NCBI RefSeq assembly: GCF_036924715.1
Contig: NZ_JAZHSB010000001.1
Span: forward strand, 4,827,001 to 4,891,000
Length of the DNA stretch: 64,000 bases
Direction of reading: 5' to 3'
From: Bradyrhizobium sp. AZCC 1721
GTDB lineage: Bacteria; Pseudomonadota; Alphaproteobacteria; Rhizobiales; Xanthobacteraceae
A program made the position numbers and the translations under genes. The stretch's first letter is position 1, and every line of letters begins with the position of its first letter. Below are positions 1-7,982 of the stretch, piece after piece. Under the pieces are notes generated by a model that was given only the letters and a program-made list of their open reading frames with translations, made no database searches and was not told where the DNA came from.

Positions 1-1
1 A

Positions 2-925
2 TTCGCGGATTACGCCGCCCATGTCACTGCCCGCTTGAGTGATCGCGTGAGGCATTTCTTCACGATCAACGAATGCTCCAGGCTCGTTCATCTCGGCCAC
101 GGCCTCGGCGCCGACGCGCCCGGCCTCAAACTGCCTCAATCAGGATTGAACCAGGTCCGTCACCATGTTGCGCTGGGACATGGTCTCGCCGTTCAGGCCA
201 TCCGCGCCCATGGCCGAGCCGGAACGAAGGTCGGTCCGGCGGAGAATGCCGTGAGCTGCATCCCCGCCATCGAAACATCAGCCAACATCCGCGCCGCCGA
301 GATGGCGACGCGCGAGCTCAACGCGGGCTACCTGACCGTGATCCTCGAAGGAAAATATACTGAGGCGTATCTGGCGCGGTCCGGCCAAGACGCGCCGAAA
401 TTCACCGCTGAGGATCTCAGCGTCATTTCATCCCCGATCGATTTCGTCGGGCTGAACGTCTATATGCCGGACCACTATGTCGTTGCCGCCGACAACGAGC
501 GCGGCTTCACGCTGGCGCCGTTTCCCGCCTCGTTTCCGCACATGAAAGCGAGCTGGCTCAGGCCCGGCCCCGAAGCCATCTATTGGGTGCCGCGTCATGT
601 CGCAAAACTTTGGAACGTGAAGTCGATCTATATCACCGAGAACGGAACGTCGGGGAGCGACCAGCCGGCGCCGGACGGAACCATCTACGACGTCGACCGC
701 ATCATGTATCTGCGCAATTATCTCACGCAGTTGCAGCGCGCGACATCCGAGGGCGTGCCCGTGCTCGGATACTTCCTGTGGAGCCTGATGGACAATTTCG
801 AATGGTCTGATGGCTATGAGCAGCGCTTCGGCATCTACCACGTCGACTTCGATTCCAAGCGTCGTACGCCCAAGCTGAGCGCGTCGTTCTATCGCGAGAC
901 GATCGCGAAAAACGCCGTGGCGTAA
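2..925 (+). CDS. GH1 family beta-glucosidase, 3' part (5' end outside the window)
   Basis: This is the C-terminal two thirds of a glycoside hydrolase family 1 enzyme, which hydrolyses beta-glucosides by a retaining mechanism. The frame is open from base 2, so the gene starts before the window; the TTG at 35 is not the real start. The conserved acid/base motif FTINE is at the left edge, and YITENG, carrying the catalytic nucleophile glutamate, lies near base 640. The closing segment FLWSLMDNFEWSDGYEQRFG is the usual GH1 aglycone-site region. No signal peptide can be judged because the N-terminus is missing. Family members have about 440-490 residues; roughly 308 codons are present. Substrate preference is not readable from the sequence. 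Confidence 0.9.
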   Translation, partial: FADYAAHVTARLSDRVRHFFTINECSRLVHLGHGLGADAPGLKLPQSGLNQVRHHVALGHGLAVQAIRAHGRAGTKVGPAENAVSCIPAIETSANIRAAEMATRELNAGYLTVILEGKYTEAYLARSGQDAPKFTAEDLSVISSPIDFVGLNVYMPDHYVVAADNERGFTLAPFPASFPHMKASWLRPGPEAIYWVPRHVAKLWNVKSIYITENGTSGSDQPAPDGTIYDVDRIMYLRNYLTQLQRATSEGVPVLGYFLWSLMDNFEWSDGYEQRFGIYHVDFDSKRRTPKLSASFYRETIAKNAVA

Positions 926-936
926 TCAGGCGATTG

Positions 937-2244
937 TCAATCCTTGCGCAGACCTTTCCCAAGCGCCTCGTACATGATCGTCTTCAGCGCCAGTTGAATT
1001 CGCCCGCCTTGCGTCGGAGCCTGCACCATGAAGACAACGAGCAAGTCGTCCTGCGGATCGACAAAATAGAAACTTCCGCCTGCGCCATCCCACCGGTATT
1101 CGCCGAGCGGCCATGTCGTGTTTGGCGGCGGTGAGGTGCGCACGGCAAAGCCAAGACCGAAGCCGCTGGATGGGCCCGGAAAGTAAAAGGGATCATGAAT
1201 GATCCTGGTTTCAGGACCGATCTGATCCGAGGTCATCTGCGCGACTGTCTCGGGCTTGAGGTACCGCTTGCCGTCCAGCGTACCTCCATTCAGCAGCATT
1301 TGCAGGAATCGGGCATAGTCGGCGGCCGTCGAGACCAGACCCGCGCCACCAGATTCCCACCGCCGCAGCACTGTCGGGTCTCCGATTCCGGCCACCCGAA
1401 AACGATCAACGGGAAATGGCTGGGCGATGCGCGGCCACTTCGCGTCATCTGCGACATAGTATGCGGTCTCGGACATGCCTACCGGATCGAACAGTCTCTG
1501 CTTCTCGAATTGAAACAGCGTCTGCCCCGAGACCACCTCGACGACGCGGCCGAGCACGTCGGTCGAGTGGCTGTAGTTCCAACGCGTTGCCGGTTGATCG
1601 GCGAGCGGCAGTACCGCAATGCGGTCAGCGAATTCAGCGTTGTCGAAGTCGCCGGCGTATAATCTTGGATTGGCATAGAGTTTCTGCACCGCGGTTTCGC
1701 CGAAGAAGCCGTAAGTGATGCCGGACGTATGCCGCAGCAGATCCCTGATCGTGATCGGGCGCTTCAGCGGCTCGAGCTTGAGCGGGTACTGTCCTGCTTC
1801 ATCGGAAAGATCGACACCGACTTTCGCATCCGCAAAGGCACGAATGTATTTGGACACGGGATCGTCGAGGGCCAGCTTCCCGTCGTCGATCAGCATCATC
1901 GCGGCGACCGAGGTGACGGCCTTCGACATCGAATAGATCTGGAAAATGGTGTCCGGCGTCATCGGCTGGCTGGACGCAGGGTCCCGCACGCCGAAACATT
2001 CAAGATAGACTGGTTTGCCGTGCTGCTGGATCAGAAGCACCGCACCGGGAATCTTGCCGGCCGTGACCTCGCTGCGAACGTAGTCACCAATCCGGTCAAG
2101 GGCCGCTCGCGAAAAAGTTGGCGCGGCTGCCATTTTCGGCTCGGCCCGCGCCTCCTGCGGCTGGCCGCCGACCAGGGAAACCACAAGCACCGCCGCAGCA
2201 AGGCAACGCCCTGCCGTGGTGCCATCAGTTCTCCAGCGCTTCAT
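937..2244 (-). CDS. Secreted serine hydrolase, beta-lactamase/esterase family (paralogue 1)
   Basis: The 435-residue product belongs to the class C beta-lactamase-like hydrolases (PF00144), which include esterases, D-aminopeptidases and penicillin-binding-like enzymes. The catalytic SxxK motif is SMSK at residues 105-108, and the second motif is Y-S-H at 224-226, the form usual in esterase-type members. A hydrophobic stretch after a basic N-terminus (residues 12-35) looks like a signal peptide, so the enzyme is probably periplasmic. Its start lies inside the last 20 bases of the upstream paralogue, which suggests translational coupling. The two proteins align along their whole length (HTSGITYGF and similar segments) and probably arose by tandem duplication. 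Substrate unknown; a true beta-lactamase role is unlikely. Confidence 0.85.
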   Translation of the reverse strand: MKRWRTDGTTAGRCLAAAVLVVSLVGGQPQEARAEPKMAAAPTFSRAALDRIGDYVRSEVTAGKIPGAVLLIQQHGKPVYLECFGVRDPASSQPMTPDTIFQIYSMSKAVTSVAAMMLIDDGKLALDDPVSKYIRAFADAKVGVDLSDEAGQYPLKLEPLKRPITIRDLLRHTSGITYGFFGETAVQKLYANPRLYAGDFDNAEFADRIAVLPLADQPATRWNYSHSTDVLGRVVEVVSGQTLFQFEKQRLFDPVGMSETAYYVADDAKWPRIAQPFPVDRFRVAGIGDPTVLRRWESGGAGLVSTAADYARFLQMLLNGGTLDGKRYLKPETVAQMTSDQIGPETRIIHDPFYFPGPSSGFGLGFAVRTSPPPNTTWPLGEYRWDGAGGSFYFVDPQDDLLVVFMVQAPTQGGRIQLALKTIMYEALGKGLRKD

Positions 2245-3508
2245 AGACCAACTGCTTCAGCGTCCGCTGGATGCGCTGGCGTTCCGTCGGCGTCTGCTCG
2301 AGCAGCACGAAGAACATGTCCTGCTTGCGGTCGACCACGAAATAGCAGCCGCTGGCGCCATCCCATTTCAATTCGCCAAGCGATCCCGGCGGCGGCGGCT
2401 TGGCATTGCCCGGATCGGTGCGCACCGCAAGGCCGAGGCCCATTCCGAAGCCGTCCCCGGGGAAATAGAAATAGTCCCGCTCGACACCAGACCCGGGGCC
2501 GACATAGTCGGTCGTCATCAGCTTGAACGTTTCGGGTTTCAGATAGGTCTTACCCTCGAACGTGCCGCCATTGAGCAGCATCTGCGTAAAGCGGCGGTAG
2601 TCCGCCATCGTCGAGTACATGCCGCCGCTGGCGAATTCGATCTTTTTGACATTGGTCGGGTTGGTGTCGCGGCCGACGCGAAAGTTGCTGTCGTTGGGTA
2701 CCGGCAGTGCCATCCGCTTCTGCTTCTCCGGATCGATGATATAGAAGCCGGTGTCGACCATGCCAAGCGGATCGAGCAGCCTTTCGCGCATGATCGTGAA
2801 CAGGGATTTTCCCGACGCGACTTCCATCACCCGCGCCAGGATGTCGGTGGAATGTCCGTATTGCCATAGCGCGCCCGGCTGGTTGTGCAGCGGCAGTTTG
2901 GCGATCCGCTCGGCGAACCCGGCCAGATCGAAATCTCCGTCATAGATATTGGCGGCCGCATAGGCCTTGCGGACCAGGGTGTCGCCGTAGAAGCCGTAGG
3001 TGATCCCCGACGTATGCACCATCAGGTCGCGGACGGTCATCGGCCGGCTCACTGGCACCAGCTCGAGCGTCTTGGTGCCGTCCTCGGCCTTCTTCTCGAC
3101 ACCGACCTTCACATTCGCGAAGGACGGAATGTACTTTGAGACGGGATCGTCGAGCTTGATCGTGCCGTCTTCGATCAATTGCATGGCCACGACCGACGTG
3201 ATCGCTTTCGTCATCGAGAACAGGCGGAAGATGGTCTTGTCAGTGATTGGCTTCTTGGACTCCACGTCCTGAACGCCGAAGGTTTCGTGATAGACCGGCT
3301 TGCCATGCTGCTGGATCAGGACGTTCGCACCCGCGATCTTGCCGGTCGCCACCTCGTTCTTGAAGAATTCGGTGATCTTCGTAAGCTTGTCCTTGTTGAA
3401 ACGCGCGCCGGCGGGAATGTCGAAGGTGCCTTCGGCGCGGACTTGCGGCGTAACCGCCAGCATCAGCGCGCCGCAGGCAAGCGCGCGCAGCATTTGACGC
3501 AAGTTCAT
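2225..3508 (-). CDS. Secreted serine hydrolase, beta-lactamase/esterase family (paralogue 2)
   Basis: This 427-residue protein is the first gene of a two-gene tandem of class C beta-lactamase-like hydrolases. The nucleophile motif is SMTK at residues 98-101, followed by the YGHSTD segment that supplies the catalytic tyrosine. Residues 1-26 form a typical signal peptide (MNLRQ, hydrophobic core, VRAEG), so the enzyme should be exported. The 3' end overlaps the next gene by 20 bases. The C-terminal KWDGASGCYFVVDRKQDMFF region matches the WDGAGGSFYFVDPQDDL region of its neighbour. The family covers esterases and amide hydrolases, and the sequence does not reveal the substrate. Confidence 0.86.
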   Translation of the reverse strand: MNLRQMLRALACGALMLAVTPQVRAEGTFDIPAGARFNKDKLTKITEFFKNEVATGKIAGANVLIQQHGKPVYHETFGVQDVESKKPITDKTIFRLFSMTKAITSVVAMQLIEDGTIKLDDPVSKYIPSFANVKVGVEKKAEDGTKTLELVPVSRPMTVRDLMVHTSGITYGFYGDTLVRKAYAAANIYDGDFDLAGFAERIAKLPLHNQPGALWQYGHSTDILARVMEVASGKSLFTIMRERLLDPLGMVDTGFYIIDPEKQKRMALPVPNDSNFRVGRDTNPTNVKKIEFASGGMYSTMADYRRFTQMLLNGGTFEGKTYLKPETFKLMTTDYVGPGSGVERDYFYFPGDGFGMGLGLAVRTDPGNAKPPPPGSLGELKWDGASGCYFVVDRKQDMFFVLLEQTPTERQRIQRTLKQLVYEALEN

Positions 3509-3550
3509 TGGAACCCCCTCCAGAATTCGGAAAGGAGTGTAGCTGCGGCG

Positions 3551-4105
3551 TCAGTCGGCGCAAGGGCTGCCAAAGGCTGCCAGCGCCTGTTCATGCAGCA
3601 GGCCGCCGTCAGGGGAGAAACAGCAGAAGATGACCCTTGTCACGGCAGGCGCCGCGGCCAGTCCATCGACGACGGTTGCGACGGCGATGCCCGCCGCACG
3701 GTCGGCAGGGAAGCGATAGACGCCCGTAGAGATCGCGGGAAATGCCAGAGAGGAGAGCGCATTGGTCTGGCAGAGTTCGAGGGAGCGCCGATAGCAAGAA
3801 GCGAGCAACCCGTCCTCTCCAACATTGCCGCCGTGCCAAACCGGCCCGACGGCGTGGATTACATGCCTGGCCGGCAACCGGTATCCCCGGGTGATCTTGG
3901 CGTCGCCGGTCGCGCAGCCGTTTAGCGTGCGGCACTCGGCAAGCAGTTCAGGTCCTGCCGCCCGATGGATCGCGCCATCGACGCCGCCCCCGCCGAGCAG
4001 GGACGAGTTCGCGGCGTTGACGATGGCGTCAACGCGGAGCGTGGTGATGTCGGCAACAATGACTTCCAGCCGCGCCTGGCCGACCTGGCGCGCCAGCCCG
4101 CTCAG
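3551..4105 (-). CDS. Macro-domain ADP-ribose hydrolase (YmdB-like), probable non-canonical start
   Basis: The product, about 184 residues, is a single macro domain of the O-acetyl-ADP-ribose/mono-ADP-ribosyl hydrolase type. The phosphate-binding and catalytic loop reads NAANSSLLGGGGVDGAIHRA, and the second loop AISTGVYRFP is present. The ATG/GTG/TTG starts in this frame lie only from 3875 downwards, inside the domain, so they would delete the catalytic loop. Upstream the frame stays open to a stop at 4160-4162 with no standard start. I place the start at a CTG that overlaps the grxD stop codon as CTGA (4102-4105), like the common ATGA coupling junction. An ATT or ATC start, or a sequence error, is possible. 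The domain call is firm and the start is tentative. Confidence 0.75.
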   Translation of the reverse strand: MSGLARQVGQARLEVIVADITTLRVDAIVNAANSSLLGGGGVDGAIHRAAGPELLAECRTLNGCATGDAKITRGYRLPARHVIHAVGPVWHGGNVGEDGLLASCYRRSLELCQTNALSSLAFPAISTGVYRFPADRAAGIAVATVVDGLAAAPAVTRVIFCCFSPDGGLLHEQALAAFGSPCAD

Positions 4106-4440
4106 GCGGAAGCCGCCGCGTTGACGGTGACGCCCTTGTCGACAAAGAGCTGCTGCAATTCACCGGCCTGGAACATCTCGCGGATGATATCGCAGCCGCC
4201 GACGAATTCGCCCTTGACGTAGAGCTGCGGGATGGTCGGCCAGTTCGAATATTCCTTTATGCCGTTGCGAAGCTCGGCGGATTCCAGGACGTTCAGGCCC
4301 TTGTAGCCGACGCCGATGTGATCGAGGATCTGGACCACCTGGCCTGAGAAACCGCACTGCGGAAACTGCGGCGTGCCCTTCATGAACAGCACGACGTCGT
4401 TCGACTTCACTTCGTTGTCGATGAATTGTTCGATGCTCAT
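4102..4440 (-). CDS. grxD: Monothiol glutaredoxin, Grx4/GrxD family
   Basis: The 112-residue protein is a CGFS-type monothiol glutaredoxin, which binds a [2Fe-2S] cluster with glutathione and passes it on in iron-sulfur protein maturation. The active site is PQCGFSGQ; the glutathione-binding WPTIPQLY and GGCDII segments follow in the expected places. I chose the ATG at 4440 (MSIEQFI) because it matches the family N-terminus; the frame is open further upstream but that extension has no conserved sequence. The macro-domain gene follows with an overlapping CTGA junction. A BolA partner is in the window at 9184-9438 but not adjacent. Confidence 0.93.
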   Translation of the reverse strand: MSIEQFIDNEVKSNDVVLFMKGTPQFPQCGFSGQVVQILDHIGVGYKGLNVLESAELRNGIKEYSNWPTIPQLYVKGEFVGGCDIIREMFQAGELQQLFVDKGVTVNAAASA

Positions 4441-4742
4441 ATTTGCTTCCTTTTGGGGCTCAGCCCCCTGCGGCGTCGCGTAACGGGCCGGCTCGTCCAT
4501 GTAACCCGGATACTTGTCATATATGTAGCCCAAACCGTTGTTCATCCAAAGTAAAATGGCGAAGAGCTGGCATGCGCGGGGTCGCCTCAGGGCGCCCGGG
4601 CAACCGCAGCCCATAGAATGACAGCATTAATGTCATAGCGCGGGCAGGCTTTTTTCCCGCAACGGAACCCCTATCTAGGACGGACTGCCCGTCAGGAACC
4701 AGTTTGCCAGCCTAACGTTCTCTCCCTTCACTGGAGATACCT

Positions 4743-5993
4743 GTGACGAAACCAGTATCCGCCGCCGCGTTCGCCGCCCCTGCCCCGTCACTTTTCTCGG
4801 ATTCCGCCGCCCTCGCCCAGAATTTGGTGGAAGCCTATCTGGCCGTCCGCGGCGAGACCGAGCGCCGGGCCGCTCCGTTGAGCCCCGAGGACCAGCTCAT
4901 CCAGTCGATGCCGGACGCCAGCCCGGCCAAATGGCACCGCGCTCATACCACCTGGTTCTTCGAGCAATTTCTGCTCGGCGAGCACTGCGAGGGTTACCAG
5001 CCCTTCCACCCTGATTATGCGTTTCTATTCAATTCCTATTATGTCAGCGCCGGACCACGGCACGCCCGTCACCAGCGCGGCCATTTGACCCGCCCGAGCG
5101 CCGACGAGATCACCGCCTATCGCCGGCATGTCGATGCCGCCGTGGTCAAATTCTTCCAGACCGCCGGCGAGGAGCGCCTCACAAAACTGGTCCCGCTGGT
5201 CGAGGTCGGCCTCAATCACGAGCAGCAGCATCAGGAATTGATGCTGACCGACATCCTCCACGCCTTTGCCCAGAACCCGATCCCGCCGGCCTACGATCCA
5301 TCCTGGCGCCTCCCGACAGCGCACCGTTCGGCAGAGGAGTGGACCACCCTCAACGAGGGCATCCACACCGTGGGCCACGCCGACGACAGCTTCCATTTCG
5401 ACAATGAAAAGCCCGCGCACCGCGCCCTGGTCGGCCCGGTGAGGCTCGCCCGCAACCTCGTGACCAATGCGGAATGGCTCGCCTTCATGCAGGACGGCGG
5501 CTACGGCACGGCCACGCTGTGGCTGATGGACGGCTTTGCCACGGCGACCAACGAGGGCTGGCAGGCGCCCGGCCACTGGAGCCAGGTCGACGGCGAGTGG
5601 CGGATCATGACGCTCGGCGGTTTGCAGCCGATCGATCCGGCTGCCCCGGTCTGCCATGTCAGCTATTACGAGGCGGATGCGTTTGCCCGCTGGGCGGGCC
5701 GCCATCTGCCGACCGAAATGGAGTGGGAGGTCGCCGCCCGCGCCGGCCAGCTCAACGATGCCTTTGGCATCGTCTGGCAGTGGACTCGCAGCTCCTACTC
5801 CCCCTACCCCGGCTACCGCGCCATCGAGGGGGCGCTCGGGGAATACAACGGCAAGTTCATGGTCAATCAGCTCGTGCTGCGCGGCTCCTCGCTTGCAACT
5901 CCGGCCGGCCACAGCCGTATCACCTACCGCAACTTCTTCTACCCGCACCACCGCTGGCAATTCACGGGGTTACGCCTCGCCGATTACGCCTGA
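4743..5993 (+). CDS. egtB: Ergothioneine biosynthesis sulfoxide synthase EgtB
   Basis: EgtB is a non-haem iron enzyme that joins a thiol donor (cysteine or gamma-glutamylcysteine) to hercynine with oxygen to make the sulfoxide intermediate of ergothioneine. The 416-residue sequence has an N-terminal DinB-like four-helix domain with the iron ligands: WHRAHTTWFFEQ near residues 64-75 and HEQQHQE at 159-165. A C-terminal formylglycine-generating-enzyme-type domain follows (LPTEMEWEVAAR, then the RGSS and YRNFFYP segments). The start is GTG, preceded by a GGAG ribosome site. egtD follows 48 bases later on the same strand. No egtA or egtC is nearby, so cysteine may be the thiol donor; that is inference. 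Confidence 0.92.
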   Translation: MTKPVSAAAFAAPAPSLFSDSAALAQNLVEAYLAVRGETERRAAPLSPEDQLIQSMPDASPAKWHRAHTTWFFEQFLLGEHCEGYQPFHPDYAFLFNSYYVSAGPRHARHQRGHLTRPSADEITAYRRHVDAAVVKFFQTAGEERLTKLVPLVEVGLNHEQQHQELMLTDILHAFAQNPIPPAYDPSWRLPTAHRSAEEWTTLNEGIHTVGHADDSFHFDNEKPAHRALVGPVRLARNLVTNAEWLAFMQDGGYGTATLWLMDGFATATNEGWQAPGHWSQVDGEWRIMTLGGLQPIDPAAPVCHVSYYEADAFARWAGRHLPTEMEWEVAARAGQLNDAFGIVWQWTRSSYSPYPGYRAIEGALGEYNGKFMVNQLVLRGSSLATPAGHSRITYRNFFYPHHRWQFTGLRLADYA

Positions 5994-6041
5994 CATTTTC
6001 GATCATCGAAGCGCGCCGGAAAGCGCGTTCAGGAGAGTATC

Positions 6042-7013
6042 ATGAATGTGCATGCCGCCGCTTTGGCCCAAACGCACCCGTTCGACGAACAGACCTCCGC
6101 CTTTGCCGGCGACGTGATCGGCGACCTCTCGCAGTTCCCCAAGCGGCTGTCGCCGAAATATTTTTACGACGCCACGGGCTCTGAGCTGTTCGAGCAGATC
6201 ACGGTGCTGCCGGAATATTACCCCACCCGCACCGAGCTCGGCATCCTGCGCAGCCGCGGCGACGAAATCGCCGCACTCATTCCGGAAGGTGCGGCCCTGG
6301 TCGAATTCGGCGCCGGCGCGACCACCAAGGTCCGCCTGCTATTGGAGCGCTGCGATTTTTCCGCCTATGTCCCGGTCGATATTTCCGGCGATTTCCTGAA
6401 CGCGCAGGCCGGCGGCTTGCGCAAGGATTTTCCCGATCTCGGCGTTTATCCGGTTGCCGCCGATTTCACCGCGCCGTTCGAGCTGCCGGCGGAAATCGCA
6501 GACCAGCCCAAGGTCGGCTTCTTTCCGGGATCGACACTCGGCAATTTCGAGCCGCACGAGGCGCGCGCCTTCCTGCGCAGCGCACGCGACATTCTGGGCA
6601 AAGGCGCACAGATGATCATCGGCGTCGACCTCGAGAAGAACGAGCGGGTGCTTTACGACGCCTATAACGACGCCGCCGGCGTCACCGCGCGGTTCAATCT
6701 CAATGTACTGGTCCGCATCAACCGCGAGCTCGGCGGCAATTTCGACGTCTCCGCCTTCATGCACCGCTCGGTCTATAATCGCGAGCGCCATCGCATCGAG
6801 ATGCACTTGATTTCCAAGAAGGCGCAGAGCGTGCGCATCCTGGGACGGAATTTTTCATTCCGTCCCGGCGAGAGCATCCACACCGAGTCGAGCTACAAAT
6901 ACAGCTTCGACCGCTTCACCGCGTTGGCGCGCGAGTCCGGCTGGTCGGTGCGGGAATCCTGGAACGATCGCGACCAGATGTTCTCCGTTCACGCGCTGGC
7001 GGCGTCGGACTGA
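6042..7013 (+). CDS. egtD: L-histidine N-alpha-methyltransferase EgtD
   Basis: EgtD trimethylates the alpha-amino group of histidine with three S-adenosylmethionine molecules to give hercynine, the first step of ergothioneine synthesis. The 323-residue protein has the family landmarks: LSPKYFYDATGSELFEQI, then PEYYPTRTE, the SAM-binding LVEFGAGATTKVRLLL, and FFPGSTLGNFEP. Its length is normal for the family. It lies downstream of egtB and a GGAGAG ribosome site precedes the ATG. Together the two genes give a compact two-gene ergothioneine route; the final C-S lyase step (EgtE) must be encoded elsewhere or supplied by another PLP enzyme. Confidence 0.94.
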   Translation: MNVHAAALAQTHPFDEQTSAFAGDVIGDLSQFPKRLSPKYFYDATGSELFEQITVLPEYYPTRTELGILRSRGDEIAALIPEGAALVEFGAGATTKVRLLLERCDFSAYVPVDISGDFLNAQAGGLRKDFPDLGVYPVAADFTAPFELPAEIADQPKVGFFPGSTLGNFEPHEARAFLRSARDILGKGAQMIIGVDLEKNERVLYDAYNDAAGVTARFNLNVLVRINRELGGNFDVSAFMHRSVYNRERHRIEMHLISKKAQSVRILGRNFSFRPGESIHTESSYKYSFDRFTALARESGWSVRESWNDRDQMFSVHALAASD

Positions 7014-7020
7014 GGATTAG

Positions 7021-7146
7021 AGCGTTTTCAAGCGAAAGCCTGCCCCGGACTTGATCCGGGGTGGACACCGGTTCGCGTCAAGAAAGCGCGTCAAAACAGG
7101 AATCTAGAGCCCGGTTCTGATTCAATCAGAACCGAAAGGGCTCTAG
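7021..7146. repeat. Intergenic palindromic repeat after egtD
   Basis: This stretch has the look of a dispersed rhizobial intergenic element. It includes CCCCGGACTTGATCCGGGG and ends in a nested hairpin at 7104-7146: the outer arms are CTAGAGCCC and GGGCTCTAG, and the inner arms GGTTCTGAT and ATCAGAACC flank a TCA loop. It may act as an egtD terminator or mRNA stabiliser. That it recurs elsewhere in the genome is an expectation; no second copy was seen in this window. Confidence 0.6.
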
Positions 7147-7162
7147 CCGCGGGTTTTGCAGC

Positions 7163-7462
7163 TCACGTCTTGCAGACGGACCGCCTGCGGTCCGGTCGCG
7201 GCCTGCGTGTCGGCGCAATGCGGGGAGCGACAGATATCCAATCATCGGACAATCGGTCTGCACCCAACAGCCACGCGTGAATGATCCGCCACTTGTCTTG
7301 CCCGCGGGACTGGAAATCCAGAAGCGGAGATCCTGCGTCCTGCAGTTCGTGGAAAAATTTCAAAGAATCTTTTCCAGTCGGTCCGTCCGGCTCGATCATC
7401 TGCGTCAAGATCCAGCGGTCCCACTCTTCAATAATGCGTACTCTTGCTTCACTCTGTTTCAT
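7163..7462 (-). CDS. Hypothetical protein, 99 aa
   Basis: I do not recognise a family. The frame is open upstream to 7594, but the first convincing start is the ATG at 7462 (MKQSEARVRIIEEWDRW). The N-terminal two thirds is acidic and aromatic (WDRWILTQMI, then KWRIIHAWLL) and looks like a folded, soluble, helical protein. The last 20 residues are a basic, proline- and arginine-rich tail (TRRPRPDRRRSV). No signal peptide or membrane segment is present. It is convergent with egtD and separated from it by the palindromic repeat. Confidence 0.55.
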   Translation of the reverse strand: MKQSEARVRIIEEWDRWILTQMIEPDGPTGKDSLKFFHELQDAGSPLLDFQSRGQDKWRIIHAWLLGADRLSDDWISVAPRIAPTRRPRPDRRRSVCKT

Positions 7463-7737
7463 AGGCGCGTATTCCCAGCCACGGCTCCCCCGTGGGCACT
7501 GACTGATCGCGCTGGTCAAGTTTGATGGAAGGTGCCTACGCCGCCGCGCGTCCCCGCACCTTGCCGGGCGCAGTATAACCAAACTTCTTAACAAGTATTC
7601 ATCTTTATTACCCCGCCCGCAAAACGGTCCATCTGCGCTGTCGTTTCCCCTTCGAAATGTCCAACTTTTGACGCGGACTCAGCCGAGCCTCCGCGGCAGC
7701 ATGGCTTGGGGTGAGTTCGTGCCAGGGGATTTCAGTC

Positions 7738-7977
7738 ATGGGCAACGCATTTCCAGCGTCAAGCAACCACGGGCAACGTTCGGCATCTTCGTCTGTTCAC
7801 AGTGATACGGACACGGGCTGGGATGAGGGAGCAGACACCGAGCGGGCAGCGCTTCGCGAGGAAAATGCGAGGCTCCGCGCTCTCGTCGTCCAACTGTCGG
7901 ATCTCGTCCTCAGAAATGTCGTCGATCATCACAACTCGCCGCAACTGGTGCCGATGAGGCGGCCCAGGCTGGATTAA
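7738..7977 (+). CDS. Small conserved protein with a short coiled coil, 79 aa
   Basis: The product starts at ATG 7738 (MGNAFPASSN); an in-frame GTG at 7711 would add nine residues. The first 35 residues are serine-rich and look disordered. Residues 38-62 (ERAALREENARLRALVVQ and following) form a leucine-spaced amphipathic helix typical of a short coiled coil. A histidine pair follows in VVDHHNS. The gene ends 5 bases before the convergent ltrA stop. Function unknown; similar small proteins are familiar from Bradyrhizobium genomes, by memory only. Confidence 0.6.
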   Translation: MGNAFPASSNHGQRSASSSVHSDTDTGWDEGADTERAALREENARLRALVVQLSDLVLRNVVDHHNSPQLVPMRRPRLD

Positions 7978-7982
7978 AGGCA

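Noticed and set aside
937..3508. True beta-lactamase resistance genes
   Set aside because: The YSH/YGH second motif and mid-size loops are those of esterase-type family members; nothing shows antibiotic hydrolysis.
7021..7146. Small RNA gene after egtD
   Set aside because: The hairpins are more simply explained as an intergenic palindromic repeat or terminator; no promoter evidence.
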